Made by a program: the position numbers and the translations under genes | In this document: positions 42,832 to 50,729 of the stretch, in pieces | How the letters are laid out: every line of letters starts with the position of its first letter | How positions within the stretch are numbered: position 1 is the stretch's first letter | NCBI RefSeq assembly: GCF_022346995.1 | Contig: NZ_JAKRNM010000004.1 | Location: 372,001-436,000 of the forward strand | Direction of reading: 5' to 3' | From: Paenibacillus sp. ACRRY | GTDB lineage: Bacteria > Bacillota > Bacilli > Paenibacillales > Paenibacillaceae | DNA length: 64,000 nt | Notes under the pieces: generated by a model | What the model saw: the letters and a program-made list of their open reading frames with translations, nothing else | Database searches by the model: none | What the model was told of the DNA's origin: nothing

Positions 42832-43845
42832 ATGATTAAACGATTATCGATATTAGATATGGCACCGGTCGATCTAGATTCCTCAGGTCAAGAAGCACTA
42901 ATGAATACCATTAAATTGGCCAAAAAGGCTGAAGAATTCGGGTATTTTCGATTTTGGGTTACGGAACATCACAACATGCCATCCGTGGCTAGTGCCTCAC
43001 CAGAGATATTAATAGCCCAGATTGCTGCAAATACAAAACATATTAGAGTCGGTTCCGGAGGCATCATGCTTCCCAACCATTCTCCTCTAAAAGTTGCTGA
43101 AAATTTCAAGTTATTAGAAACATTCAACTCCAAGCGGATTGATTTAGGAATTGGGCGTGCAGCCGGCACGGACGGGAGGACTGCATTAGCTATTCGACGT
43201 TCTCATCCGAATCCTCATGGAGGTGACAATTTTCAGGAATTACTCTATGAACTAATGGGATACGATAGCACATCAACACAATATGAAAGTCATCCCTTCC
43301 CAGATGTTGTAGCTATGCCTGAAGAAGTCGAACTGCCTCCAATCTGGATATTAGGCTCGAGTTTATACAGTGCTCAGCTTGCTGCTAAAGAGAAGTTGAA
43401 TTATGTGTACGCTTATAACTTTAACCCTTCGGGAACTAAAGAATCCATTAATCAATACCGCAAACGGTATCGGGAGATGCATAAAAAAGAAGCTAGTGGG
43501 ACGATTGTTGGAATATCTGTCATCGGTGCTGAAACAGCCAAAGAGGTGCAATACCTCAAGAGTCGTCTTGCGTTAAGATATTTAAAAGGCCTTGGCTTAA
43601 ATATTGAGACTGATGTAAAAGACTTTGAAATTGACCAATTATCTAATGAACTAAAATACATGGTCAACAATTACTTGTCGACGATAATTATCGGTACATG
43701 GAGCGAATTGAAGCAACAATTAGATTTCCTTGCTGATGATTTACAAGTTGAAGAACTTATTATCTCGAGTTCTCAAGAAGGTCTTGGATCGCGAGTTAAA
43801 CTATATGAGAAGTTAGCTGATATGTACGAAATAAAACGGAATTGA
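42832..43845 (+). CDS. LLM-class flavin-dependent oxidoreductase
   Basis: A bacterial luciferase-like enzyme of 337 residues in the YvbT-like single-subunit group. It begins LSILDMAPV and has RFWVTEHHNMPSVASASPEI, HIRVGSGGIMLPNHSPLKVAE in two parts, and RIDLGIGRAAGTD, all typical. AAGGTGG precedes the ATG. It is in one operon with the NtaA-type monooxygenase, under the HxlR operator. Substrate unknown. Confidence 0.9.
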   Translation: MIKRLSILDMAPVDLDSSGQEALMNTIKLAKKAEEFGYFRFWVTEHHNMPSVASASPEILIAQIAANTKHIRVGSGGIMLPNHSPLKVAENFKLLETFNSKRIDLGIGRAAGTDGRTALAIRRSHPNPHGGDNFQELLYELMGYDSTSTQYESHPFPDVVAMPEEVELPPIWILGSSLYSAQLAAKEKLNYVYAYNFNPSGTKESINQYRKRYREMHKKEASGTIVGISVIGAETAKEVQYLKSRLALRYLKGLGLNIETDVKDFEIDQLSNELKYMVNNYLSTIIIGTWSELKQQLDFLADDLQVEELIISSSQEGLGSRVKLYEKLADMYEIKRN

Positions 43846-43867
43846 ACAAGATACTGTTTATTAAAAA

Positions 43868-43940
43868 CTATAGCTCATGCAACAAACAAAGCAGCTGACC
43901 AAGTGATCGCCTGCATTTGTCCAACTAACGGGTAGGTTAG
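43868..43940 (+). repeat. Intergenic hairpin repeat, copy C (5-prime end lost)
   Basis: Retains TATAGCTCA, AAAGCAGCTGACCAAGTGATC and the end CTAACGGGTAGGTTAG. The 5-prime CTAACGGG arm is missing. It follows the flavin-enzyme operon within 25 bases. Confidence 0.7.
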
Positions 43941-44016
43941 TTTAATTATTGACAGACATGCTTAATGGATGGTATACAACTAATAACCGCATAATTAACC
44001 TCATAGGACGGGGGCA

Positions 44017-44137
44017 GTTTTCACCATTTATGGTGTTCGTAGTCAATCAGTGGTGACACTGATAATCAGTGCTGACACTGATTCAAACTGGGATTTAGGC
44101 CTATGTATGCTTTTGCATACATTAGGCCTTTTTTATT
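44017..44137 (+). promoter_or_regulatory. Structured leader upstream of cadD with tandem inverted repeats and a terminator
   Basis: CACCAT-TT-ATGGTG is followed by two near-identical 18-base inverted repeats, ATCAGTGGTGACACTGAT (44046-44063) and ATCAGTGCTGACACTGAT (44065-44082). Then AGGCCTATGTATGC/GCATACATTAGGCCT with a T run forms a terminator (44096-44137). The arrangement could be tandem operator sites, or a leader RNA that attenuates cadD; which is not decidable by eye. Confidence 0.45.
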
Positions 44138-44232
44138 TGTCATTTAAATATACAGAATCATGAGAAAGGAGTAATCCCGATTATTTATGTGAGTAGTTGA
44201 TTACAAAATCATGAGAAAGGTAGGTATTCAAA

Positions 44233-44877
44233 ATGTTTACAACCATCATTTCATCCATTGTCGCGTTTGCCTCTTCAAACGTAGATGATATCTTTGTACT
44301 AATGGCATTATTTTCACAACTAAGGACAACTAAAGTTGAAGAAAGAGGAGAAGCCATTGCACTTTCTTCTGCGAGCCTAAACAGACGGCAGATTATAATT
44401 GGGCAGTATCTTGGCTTTAGTTCGCTTATAGCCCTAAGCATCATTGGTGCGCTCAGCTCGTTTCTAATCCCAGTACCTTGGATTGGCTTATTAGGTCTGG
44501 TTCCAATCTATTTGGGGTTTAAGGGGTTATTAAATCTTCGAAGTACTGAGTCAGATCATGATGATAAAAATACTTCTACAGCCGGGTCATTATTTGCAGT
44601 ATCTGCAATTACTATTGCGAATGGCGGAGATAACATTGCTATTTATATACCGATTTTTGCTGGGCAGTCCCTAAACGCAAACATCATAACTTTAGTTGTA
44701 TTCTTCATTATGCTGGCGGTATGGATTTTCCTGGGTTACAAACTTGTCAAAGCCCCAGTCATAGCAAAGGTTTTGGGGGAATATGGACACGTAGCAGTAC
44801 CCGTTGTTTTAATTGGTCTAGGATTATTCATCCTGTACCATAGCGGTAGTTTAGGATTGCTTCTTTTTGTTCGATAG
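44233..44877 (+). CDS. cadD: CadD-family cadmium resistance transporter
   Basis: A 214-residue membrane protein with about six helices. SSIVAFASSNVDDIFVLMALFSQ is the CadD motif with its acidic pair, and ANGGDNIAIYIPIFAG repeats the pattern in the second half. Staphylococcal CadD lowers cadmium in the cell; family members may carry other cations. A cadC/ArsR-type regulator is absent. The preceding 14 bases of sequence AATCATGAGAAAGG, containing the ribosome site, occur again 50 bases upstream. Repeat copy D follows within 15 bases and ends transcription. Confidence 0.88.
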   Translation: MFTTIISSIVAFASSNVDDIFVLMALFSQLRTTKVEERGEAIALSSASLNRRQIIIGQYLGFSSLIALSIIGALSSFLIPVPWIGLLGLVPIYLGFKGLLNLRSTESDHDDKNTSTAGSLFAVSAITIANGGDNIAIYIPIFAGQSLNANIITLVVFFIMLAVWIFLGYKLVKAPVIAKVLGEYGHVAVPVVLIGLGLFILYHSGSLGLLLFVR

Positions 44878-44891
44878 ATAAGAGCATGGAA

Positions 44892-44978
44892 CTAACGGGA
44901 AACGATAGCTCAATAAAACCAAGAAAGCAGCTGATCGTATTGATCAGCTGCTTTTGTTCAACTAACGGGCAGGTTAGT
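44892..44978 (+). repeat. Intergenic hairpin repeat, copy D (full length, type copy)
   Basis: Three parts: CTAACGGGAAACGATAG; a perfect hairpin AAAGCAGCTGATC-GTATT-GATCAGCTGCTTT plus TGTT (44924-44957); and CTAACGGGCAGGTTAG, whose ends CTAAC and GTTAG are complementary. The two end motifs are direct-repeat-like variants of each other. The central hairpin is a good terminator for cadD. Confidence 0.85.
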
Positions 44979-45117
44979 GAAGGTGAAATTATCCAAGTTA
45001 CGAAAAGCATTATCTTAAGTACAATTAATTTATTGAATGAATATCGCTATTTATTAGGTGAGATAATGGATTTACTCAACGAAGAGTTTATACTTTTGAA
45101 GGAGAGTTTTGCTTTAA

Positions 45118-45402
45118 ATGAACAACCTTAAGTTTTTTGTTTATCAAGTCATGGTATCATTTTGTGGCATTGCTGTTGATATTCTGTTTAGAGAATTTTT
45201 ATATGAATCATCCTTTTTTAGTAATAGATTTATTTCAGCATTGATTGAGACGCCAATAAATATCATTTTATTATATTTTATGTTGAAACTATACTTATCT
45301 TTAACAACAACTAAATTAAGATATAGAATATTAATACATATAGCTGCTTTTATTGTCGGGACAATATTTGCAGGGTTAATGGGGAGTTTGATGGGCTTTT
45401 AA
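45118..45402 (+). CDS. Small membrane protein of unknown function
   Basis: A 94-residue protein with a hydrophobic N-terminal segment (FFVYQVMVSFCGIAVDILF), a middle segment (NIILLYFMLKLYL) and a Gly-rich C-terminal segment (AAFIVGTIFAGLMGSLMGF). AAGGAGAG lies upstream of the ATG. Very AT-rich; flanked on both sides by copies of the intergenic repeat (D and E). Not a recognised family. Confidence 0.55.
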   Translation: MNNLKFFVYQVMVSFCGIAVDILFREFLYESSFFSNRFISALIETPINIILLYFMLKLYLSLTTTKLRYRILIHIAAFIVGTIFAGLMGSLMGF

Positions 45403-45420
45403 ATTGTTTTTTGTATTCCG

Positions 45421-45506
45421 CTAACGGGAAACGATAGCTCAATAAAACCAAGAAAGCAGCTGACCAAAGTGATCCGCTGCTTTTGTTTTACTAACGGGCA
45501 GGATAG
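45421..45506 (+). repeat. Intergenic hairpin repeat, copy E (full length)
   Basis: Starts CTAACGGGAAACGATAG, central AAAGCAGCTGACC/GATCCGCTGCTTTT hairpin, ends CTAACGGGCAGGATAG. It is over 90 percent identical to copy D by eye outside the loop. It lies between two convergent genes. Confidence 0.83.
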
Positions 45507-45538
45507 AAGAGTTTTGTGAATATAGGACAATTGACGTT

Positions 45539-46558
45539 CTATTCTTTCGTGTTAAGTGACAACAAGTGTTTTAGATTGTCATCAATAAATAGATTATCGG
45601 CACTGTTAATTCCACGACCGGCAAAATGGCCCCAGATCGATTGGATTGGTTTCAGGACAGCATTTGGTATACGCTTAGCTTCGTATTTATTATCGTCCGC
45701 TGTGCAGAAGAGATCCGTGCTTCCCGGCATGATACAGGCGAGAGCTTTTATACTCTGAAGTGCCTTATCAAAATCTCCGTTATAGGTAGAGTTGGCACTA
45801 ATATCTGCATGCTGGCCTGTCCATAACATGGCCAGAACATTATGAGGATCCATATTCATAAAGCTATCTTCCCAGACACCAGCTACAAAATCCTCCAATG
45901 TGTCAAATCCCATCTCACGGTAAAGCTCTTCTCTATAAAAGGCATGTGATAGTCCCCATCCGGCATACACTCGACCAACGGCACGCATGTCTGTAGAACT
46001 TAGTTGGTTTAATTTACTTGAGTCGAAGCCGACTGCAGATAGCAGCGAAGCTTTCACGCCTTCCAGGACCACAAATGTGTGAGGCCATGGTTTGGCGATA
46101 CCTCCAAAAGGTGCGATTCGTTCGACCATCTCCGGGTAACTTGCCCCCCATTGAAATGCCTGAATGCCGCCCATCGACCACCCGACGACGAGAGCAATCT
46201 TTTGAATACCGAATTTTTCGGTCAGCAGTTGGTGCTGGAATCGAACGTTATCATAGATGGTTACCTGTGGAAAGTTAGCCCGATCAAACGGAGGAGGCGT
46301 GTTACTGGGAGAGGAAGATAGCCCATTGCCCAGCAAATTGGGAACAATAATAAAATATTTCTCTGGATCGAGTGCCATTCCGCTGCCAATGAGCCATTCA
46401 TTCTGAACATGCTGATCCCCAAAAGCCGTGGGATAGACAACAACATTATCTTTCTGTTCATTTAATTTTCCGTATGTTTTATAAGCAAGAAAGGCATTGG
46501 GTAACGTCACTCCTGATTGTAAAAGTACATCACCCAAATTAAAAATTTCATAGTCCAT
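45539..46558 (-). CDS. MetX-like alpha/beta hydrolase (homoserine acetyltransferase family)
   Basis: A 339-residue alpha/beta-hydrolase with the MetX layout: LAYKTYGKLNEQKDNVVVYPTAFGD in parts (AYKTYGKLN, VVVYPTAFGD), the nucleophile Ser in VVGWSMGGIQAFQW, an Asp in STDLFCTADDN and the C-terminal His in SIWGHFAGRG. Some family members are transferases of the methionine pathway, others are simple hydrolases. ATG 46558 has GGGAGCG seven bases upstream. It is divergent from a LysR gene that probably regulates it. Confidence 0.87.
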   Translation of the reverse strand: MDYEIFNLGDVLLQSGVTLPNAFLAYKTYGKLNEQKDNVVVYPTAFGDQHVQNEWLIGSGMALDPEKYFIIVPNLLGNGLSSSPSNTPPPFDRANFPQVTIYDNVRFQHQLLTEKFGIQKIALVVGWSMGGIQAFQWGASYPEMVERIAPFGGIAKPWPHTFVVLEGVKASLLSAVGFDSSKLNQLSSTDMRAVGRVYAGWGLSHAFYREELYREMGFDTLEDFVAGVWEDSFMNMDPHNVLAMLWTGQHADISANSTYNGDFDKALQSIKALACIMPGSTDLFCTADDNKYEAKRIPNAVLKPIQSIWGHFAGRGINSADNLFIDDNLKHLLSLNTKE

Positions 46559-46702
46559 CGCATAGTCGCTCCCTTCAAAATGAAAAACCACATGTTCACT
46601 GTGATCTCTTGTGCTCAGTATAGTGCTGTGCTACTCTCAATAAAAGTGAATAGAATTCAAGATAGCATTCAATTAAATTGAAAGATGAAGGGGGAGCATC
46701 GG

Positions 46703-47605
46703 ATGGAATTACGTCAACTGAATACGTTTTGTACGGTTGCGGCAACATTGAATTTCACACGGGCAGCTGAAGTTCTCAGCTACGTTCCTTCCAACGTCAC
46801 GATGCAAATTAAAGCATTGGAAGATGAGCTAGGTGTTCGCCTCTTTGATCGGTTGGGCAAGCAACTCGCGCTCACCACTGCGGGTAAACGCTTTTTAACA
46901 CACGCCAAAGGTATTCTTGAAAAAATGGACGAAGCCCGTAGTGCTGTCCATGATAATGCAGAACTAAGTGGTACCTTAACGATAAGTGCGAATGAGGTCA
47001 TTTGCTCTTACCGGCTTCCACCTGTCTTCCAACGTTTTCGTTCGCAGCATCCGGGAGTTCGTCTAATCTTCCGCTCAGTTCCGAACCAAGAGCTCAAACA
47101 AACGCTCTTTGAGGGGACCACAGATATTGTTTATATGTTGGATGAACCCATTCGTTCGACTGGACTTTCCGTGGAACCTTTGCTGGAAGAACATTTTCGA
47201 TTGTTAGCTGCTCCAGATCACCCACTCGCCAAACGAACGGTGCTTCAGCTCGAAGATTTTCACGAAGAAGTATTTCTGACGAATGAAAAGGGTTGTCCTT
47301 ATCGAACGATGTTTGATCGATCATTTGAGAGAGAGGGCATTGATAGCATTACATATTTAGAGTTTCAAAGTGCTGAAGCCATTAAACAATGTGCAATTTC
47401 AGGAATCGGTATTGCCTTTCTTCCTGAGATCGTCGCGGAATCCGAAGTTGAACGTGGAGAACTTGTTGTCCTTCCATGGCAAATTCCGGACTTGCAGGTA
47501 TATACACAGATGTTATGGCATAAAGACAAGTGGCTTTCACCAATCATGCTATCTTTCATAGAAGCAACCAGGGCAGTTTTTGGTTCACAGAACGGGAATC
47601 GTTAG
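46703..47605 (+). CDS. LysR-family transcriptional regulator
   Basis: A 300-residue LysR protein: ELRQLNTFCTVAATLNFTRAAE cut at RQLNTFCTVAATLNFTRAAE, MQIKALEDELGVRLFDRLGK, TTAGKRFLTHAKGIL, then the effector domain with GTLTISANEVICSYRLPPV and GIGIAFLPEIVAE. ATG 46703 has GGGGGAG upstream. The last four residues (NGNR) and the stop codon lie in repeat copy F, whose insertion appears to have replaced the original end. The divergent MetX-like gene is its likely target. Confidence 0.9.
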   Translation: MELRQLNTFCTVAATLNFTRAAEVLSYVPSNVTMQIKALEDELGVRLFDRLGKQLALTTAGKRFLTHAKGILEKMDEARSAVHDNAELSGTLTISANEVICSYRLPPVFQRFRSQHPGVRLIFRSVPNQELKQTLFEGTTDIVYMLDEPIRSTGLSVEPLLEEHFRLLAAPDHPLAKRTVLQLEDFHEEVFLTNEKGCPYRTMFDRSFEREGIDSITYLEFQSAEAIKQCAISGIGIAFLPEIVAESEVERGELVVLPWQIPDLQVYTQMLWHKDKWLSPIMLSFIEATRAVFGSQNGNR

Positions 47606-47645
47606 CACAATAAGAGTAAAGGCAGCAGTCGGTCATTGTTCCTTA
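47591..47645 (+). repeat. Intergenic hairpin repeat, copy F (3-prime end lost)
   Basis: AACGGGAATCGTTAGCACAA, then AAAGGCAGCAGTCGGTCATTG. The first 15 bases are also the last codons of the LysR gene. The closing arm and CTAACGGGCAG end are missing. Confidence 0.65.
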
Positions 47646-47699
47646 AAGAATAAAAAGATATCTAACCCAATTATCTAAGTGTAAAAAGGGGGAGACAAA

Positions 47700-48506
47700 G
47701 TGACTCAGGAAGAAGTATTGAAGGGTGGAAATGTGAATCACATTATACGAAAGGAGAATATGGTTCTCCGTCCCACTGGTTATTGGAGTCCGAGTGTTCA
47801 TGAGCTGCTTGAACATTTAGAGAAGCAAGGATTTGAGGGGGCACCAAAATTCCTCGGAATCGACGACTCTGACCGTGAAATATTATCATTCATTCCAGGG
47901 GAAGTCCCGGGAAACGAGTATCCTGAACTTGAACCTTATATGTGGTCAGATGAAACGCTTGTGGGTTTAGCTTGTCTTTTACGCCGTTTTCATGATGCGA
48001 CTGAAGGGTCTTCTCTCATGGGAAATGGCGAATGGCAGCTTAGTTATGCCGACGATCGTGAGCACGAAGTGATATGTCATAATGACGCTGCGTTGTATAA
48101 CGTTGTTTTTCAAAATGAGAATCCTGTAGCGCTGATCGATTTTGACATGGCTGGCCCCGGTCCCCGCATGTGGGACATCGCGTATACCCTGTATACATCG
48201 GTTCCGCTTGCCAGCTTTCAGCCTAACCATTCCTCGGGAGCAACGGTAGTATACCAATCAGATTTACACTCTAGAGAGCGAAGTCGACGAATCCAATTGT
48301 TTTTTGAATCCTATGGAATTCCCATCCTTAATGAACTGTGTCAGTGGATTATTCAACGATTGACAACGATGTGTGATACGTTGAGGAATGGTGCTGCGGA
48401 AGGGAACTTGGCCTTTCAAAAAATGGTGGATGAAGGACACTTGGCTCACTATGAGAGCGAAATTCGATTTGTAGCAGATCATTTCAATGATTGGATTAAA
48501 AATTAA
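47700..48506 (+). CDS. Aminoglycoside phosphotransferase-family (APH) kinase
   Basis: A 268-residue protein kinase-like phosphotransferase. The catalytic loop is VICHNDAALYNVVF (HxDxxxxN with the Asp and Asn), and the metal-binding motif is ALIDFDMAGPGPRMWDIA. The ATP lobe is compact (HIIRKENMVLRPTGYWS...LEHLEKQGFEGAPKFLGID). Substrate unknown; such proteins phosphorylate aminoglycosides, choline or other small molecules. The start is GTG 47700 with GGGGGAG upstream. Confidence 0.9.
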   Translation: MTQEEVLKGGNVNHIIRKENMVLRPTGYWSPSVHELLEHLEKQGFEGAPKFLGIDDSDREILSFIPGEVPGNEYPELEPYMWSDETLVGLACLLRRFHDATEGSSLMGNGEWQLSYADDREHEVICHNDAALYNVVFQNENPVALIDFDMAGPGPRMWDIAYTLYTSVPLASFQPNHSSGATVVYQSDLHSRERSRRIQLFFESYGIPILNELCQWIIQRLTTMCDTLRNGAAEGNLAFQKMVDEGHLAHYESEIRFVADHFNDWIKN

Positions 48507-48514
48507 GTATTCTG

Positions 48515-48585
48515 CTAACAGGAAACTTTAGATTAATATAAACAGAGCGGCAGTTGGTCATTGGGATCGACTGTTTTTTTTATTG
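48515..48585 (+). repeat. Intergenic hairpin repeat, copy G (diverged)
   Basis: CTAACAGGAAACTTTAG at the start, then GCGGCAGTTGGTCATTGGGATC and GACTGTTTTTTTTATTG. The stem is weakened but the T run remains; the 3-prime end motif is lost. It follows the phosphotransferase gene closely and may end its transcript. Confidence 0.65.
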
Positions 48586-48759
48586 AGAAACCATTTATAC
48601 AGCCTTGCTATGCTTCCATATACACCTTGGTTTTGCAGGAGAACAGCTTTGACTAAGAAAAGCTAATACTAAAGGCTATTAAAAAAGTTTTTTCGTCTAC
48701 TGAACCTTTTCCCACACGGGAGCGAATTAAGATTTGTATCACGTTCAGGAGGGGCCCCC

Positions 48760-48942
48760 ATGAATGATAAAGAGTTAATTCAATGGCTTGAAAAAGCAAT
48801 ATTAGGTGATGAGTCAGCTTTCCAGCTGGTCTATCAGGCGACTCACCAAGATGTCTATCGGACCGTAAACTTGATGGAACATCAGTATCAGTCGGGTTTT
48901 CATCTGTTTCATTTAAGAGTAACGAATTGGGATACGATTTAA
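48760..48942 (+). pseudogene. N-terminal fragment of a sigma-70 family (ECF) factor
   Basis: The first ~40 residues (MNDKELIQWLEKAILGDESA, then FQLVYQATHQDVYRTVNLM) match the region 2.1 start of SigX/SigV-like ECF factors. The rest of the frame (SGFHLFHLRVTNWDTI) is not sigma-like and ends at residue 60. Regions 2.3-2.4 and 4 are missing. AGGAGGGG precedes the ATG, so a peptide may still be made. A neighbouring frame stays open for ~28 codons after it but is not recognisable. Most likely a gene truncated by deletion in this repeat-rich region. Confidence 0.6.
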
Positions 48943-49298
48943 GAAATGTTGATTCATCTACTTTTAAAAAAACTCGCCTTCAAAAATTAGTTGATTCGTA
49001 TTAGGTCCGATTTGATCTAATTTTCTTGCTATCTCAGATTCCTTAAAGATACTTTGTTTATCTGCTCGCAAGAACAACTCATGGCGAGCATACAGGAGCC
49101 AAACTGTTTGCTGCCATCGACTACGAGACGGGTCATGAATCAATAACAGAAAGAAGGCAACGGATCAACTCGATGGGCTGTTCAACTAACGAGCAGAATA
49201 CTTATCTTACTCTTCAATACAACTTTTCTTTGGAAAGTGCGTCTTAATCTAAACAACTATTGGCTAGTTTATACAGTGATTTGAGAGGAATGGTCAGA
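48943..49298 (+). other. Gene-free region with repeat remnant H
   Basis: 356 bases with no supported gene. A diverged copy of the intergenic repeat is at 49150-49196; the rest is AT-rich debris between the sigma fragment and the LRR gene. Confidence 0.5.
49150..49196 (+). repeat. Intergenic hairpin repeat, copy H (remnant)
   Basis: GAAAGAAGGCAACGGATCAA, then CTCGATGGGCTGTTCAACTAACGAGCAG in two parts. Only the second half is recognisable and the hairpin is broken. Confidence 0.5.
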
Positions 49299-50453
49299 AT
49301 GAAGAAATATCTTGCTGGATTATTAATTATTTTTGTCCTATGTTTGGGCTTACCAGGACAGGCTTACATGGAGGCGTCTAACCAACAGCCTTTGGCTTTT
49401 GAGGATCCCAATCTAGAGCAAGCACTTAAGTCATTATTGAATAAAAACGACGATGAATCCCTAACAAAAGAGGATTTAGAGTCACTGACGGACGTTCCTT
49501 TAGCGGGTAAAGGAATTAAGAGTTTGCAGGGTTTGGAGTATGCAGTCAATGTGACGACTTTGGATTTGAGTGACAATCAATTTGAGGATATTAAGCCCCT
49601 TGGGAAGTTAACGAAGTTGACAGATTTATCGTTATCAAGGAACCGGTTGAATGATATTTCAGCGCTAGCGGGACTAGTTAATCTAAATACGTTGTCCATA
49701 AGTTCTAACAAGATCACAGATCTAAAGCCGCTAGCAGGATTGGCTAATCTTTGGAGACTCGATGCTGCGAATAATAACATCAAAGATCTTACTCCGTTAT
49801 CTAAATTAACTAACTTACTTTCTCTGGATTTATCATCTAACCTGATCTATGATTTGGAGCCGTTGAGAAATCTTCAAAGATTGTCTTACCTCTATTTGAA
49901 AAACAATCGAGTCTGGGATTTAGAGCCGCTCCAACAACGTGGTTTTTTACCGTATTATGATACAGGTGCATTCATTGAACCACTTGAACTGCAAAATAAC
50001 TATTTAGATTTAACCAAGGGATCGAAAACATATAAACTATTTGTGAAAATGGCAGGAAATGAGTTGCCTGGCGGTCAGCGTAAGACACAGCGCTTGGTGA
50101 TCGGCAGCACGACTGCTTATGTAGGAGACAGTGCTTATCGTATTACCGCAGCGCCATTTATTCAGACAGGACGTACCTATGTGCCGATTCGTTTCATCTC
50201 CGAGAAGCTTGGGGCAGCCGTGAATTGGAACCAGAGCACCAAAGAGGTAACGATTCAGAAGGATGGTAAAACGATTCGTTGGGTTGTAGGGAACAGGCAG
50301 GTAAAAGTAAACCAGCAAACGGTGATGCAAGATGCTCCTTTACTTCTGAAGAACGGCAGTGCGTTCGTTCCTGTTCGTTTTGTGGCGGAGCAGTTAAATA
50401 CTTCCGTTGAATATATGGGAAGCAAGCATATGGTCGTGATTTTCAAAAATTAA
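49299..50453 (+). CDS. Secreted leucine-rich-repeat protein with C-terminal stalk domain
   Basis: A signal peptide (YLAGLLIIFVLCLGLPGQA) is followed by seven or so 22-residue leucine-rich repeats of internalin type (residues ~75-225; LTDLSLSRNRLNDISALAGL, LWRLDAANNNIKDLTPLSKL). Residues ~265-380 are a copper-amine-oxidase-like N-terminal stalk domain (PFIQTGRTYVPIRFISEKLG, SAFVPVRFVAEQL), common in Paenibacillus exported proteins. It is probably a cell-surface binding protein; partner unknown. ATG 49299 has GAGAGGAA ten bases upstream. A second, shorter LRR protein is encoded at 61252. Confidence 0.88.
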   Translation: MKKYLAGLLIIFVLCLGLPGQAYMEASNQQPLAFEDPNLEQALKSLLNKNDDESLTKEDLESLTDVPLAGKGIKSLQGLEYAVNVTTLDLSDNQFEDIKPLGKLTKLTDLSLSRNRLNDISALAGLVNLNTLSISSNKITDLKPLAGLANLWRLDAANNNIKDLTPLSKLTNLLSLDLSSNLIYDLEPLRNLQRLSYLYLKNNRVWDLEPLQQRGFLPYYDTGAFIEPLELQNNYLDLTKGSKTYKLFVKMAGNELPGGQRKTQRLVIGSTTAYVGDSAYRITAAPFIQTGRTYVPIRFISEKLGAAVNWNQSTKEVTIQKDGKTIRWVVGNRQVKVNQQTVMQDAPLLLKNGSAFVPVRFVAEQLNTSVEYMGSKHMVVIFKN

Positions 50454-50550
50454 GTAGCATAATGGAATTACGATAATATTTGAATATAAGGACGCAATGA
50501 CCATGCTTCAAAACAAGAGTAAAGTATGCAGACCTTCATTAAACTAAATT

Positions 50551-50622
50551 AAAACGATAGCGTTAAAACAAAGAAAGCAGCTGACCAATGTGATCGGCTG
50601 CTTTTGTTCAACAAGCGGGTAG
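50551..50622 (+). repeat. Intergenic hairpin repeat, copy I
   Basis: AAACGATAGCGTTAAAAC, hairpin AAAGCAGCTGACCAATGTGATCGGCTGCTTTT (two arms), then CAACAAGCGGGTAG. The end motif is mutated from CTAACGGG to CAAGCGGG. It follows the LRR gene and precedes the convergent sigma-factor gene. Confidence 0.75.
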
Positions 50623-50729
50623 TTTTAATCATTTTCATACGTTCAGGAGGGGGATGTGGTGAAATAGCTATGTCCTAATCACATCATTGGACAGGCAGAG
50701 TGGAAAGACAGAGTTTTGTGTAAACCAAC

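Larger units (their letters stand above)
43846..44232 (+). other. Intergenic region before cadD
   Basis: 387 bases with no gene. They hold repeat copy C, a series of small inverted repeats, a terminator and a duplicated 14-base motif. See the separate entries. Confidence 0.6.

Noticed and set aside
44886..45131. An 81-residue + strand frame between cadD and the small membrane protein gene
   Set aside because: Its first ~30 codons are repeat copy D, including the terminator hairpin, and it has no ribosome site. The downstream part is weak.
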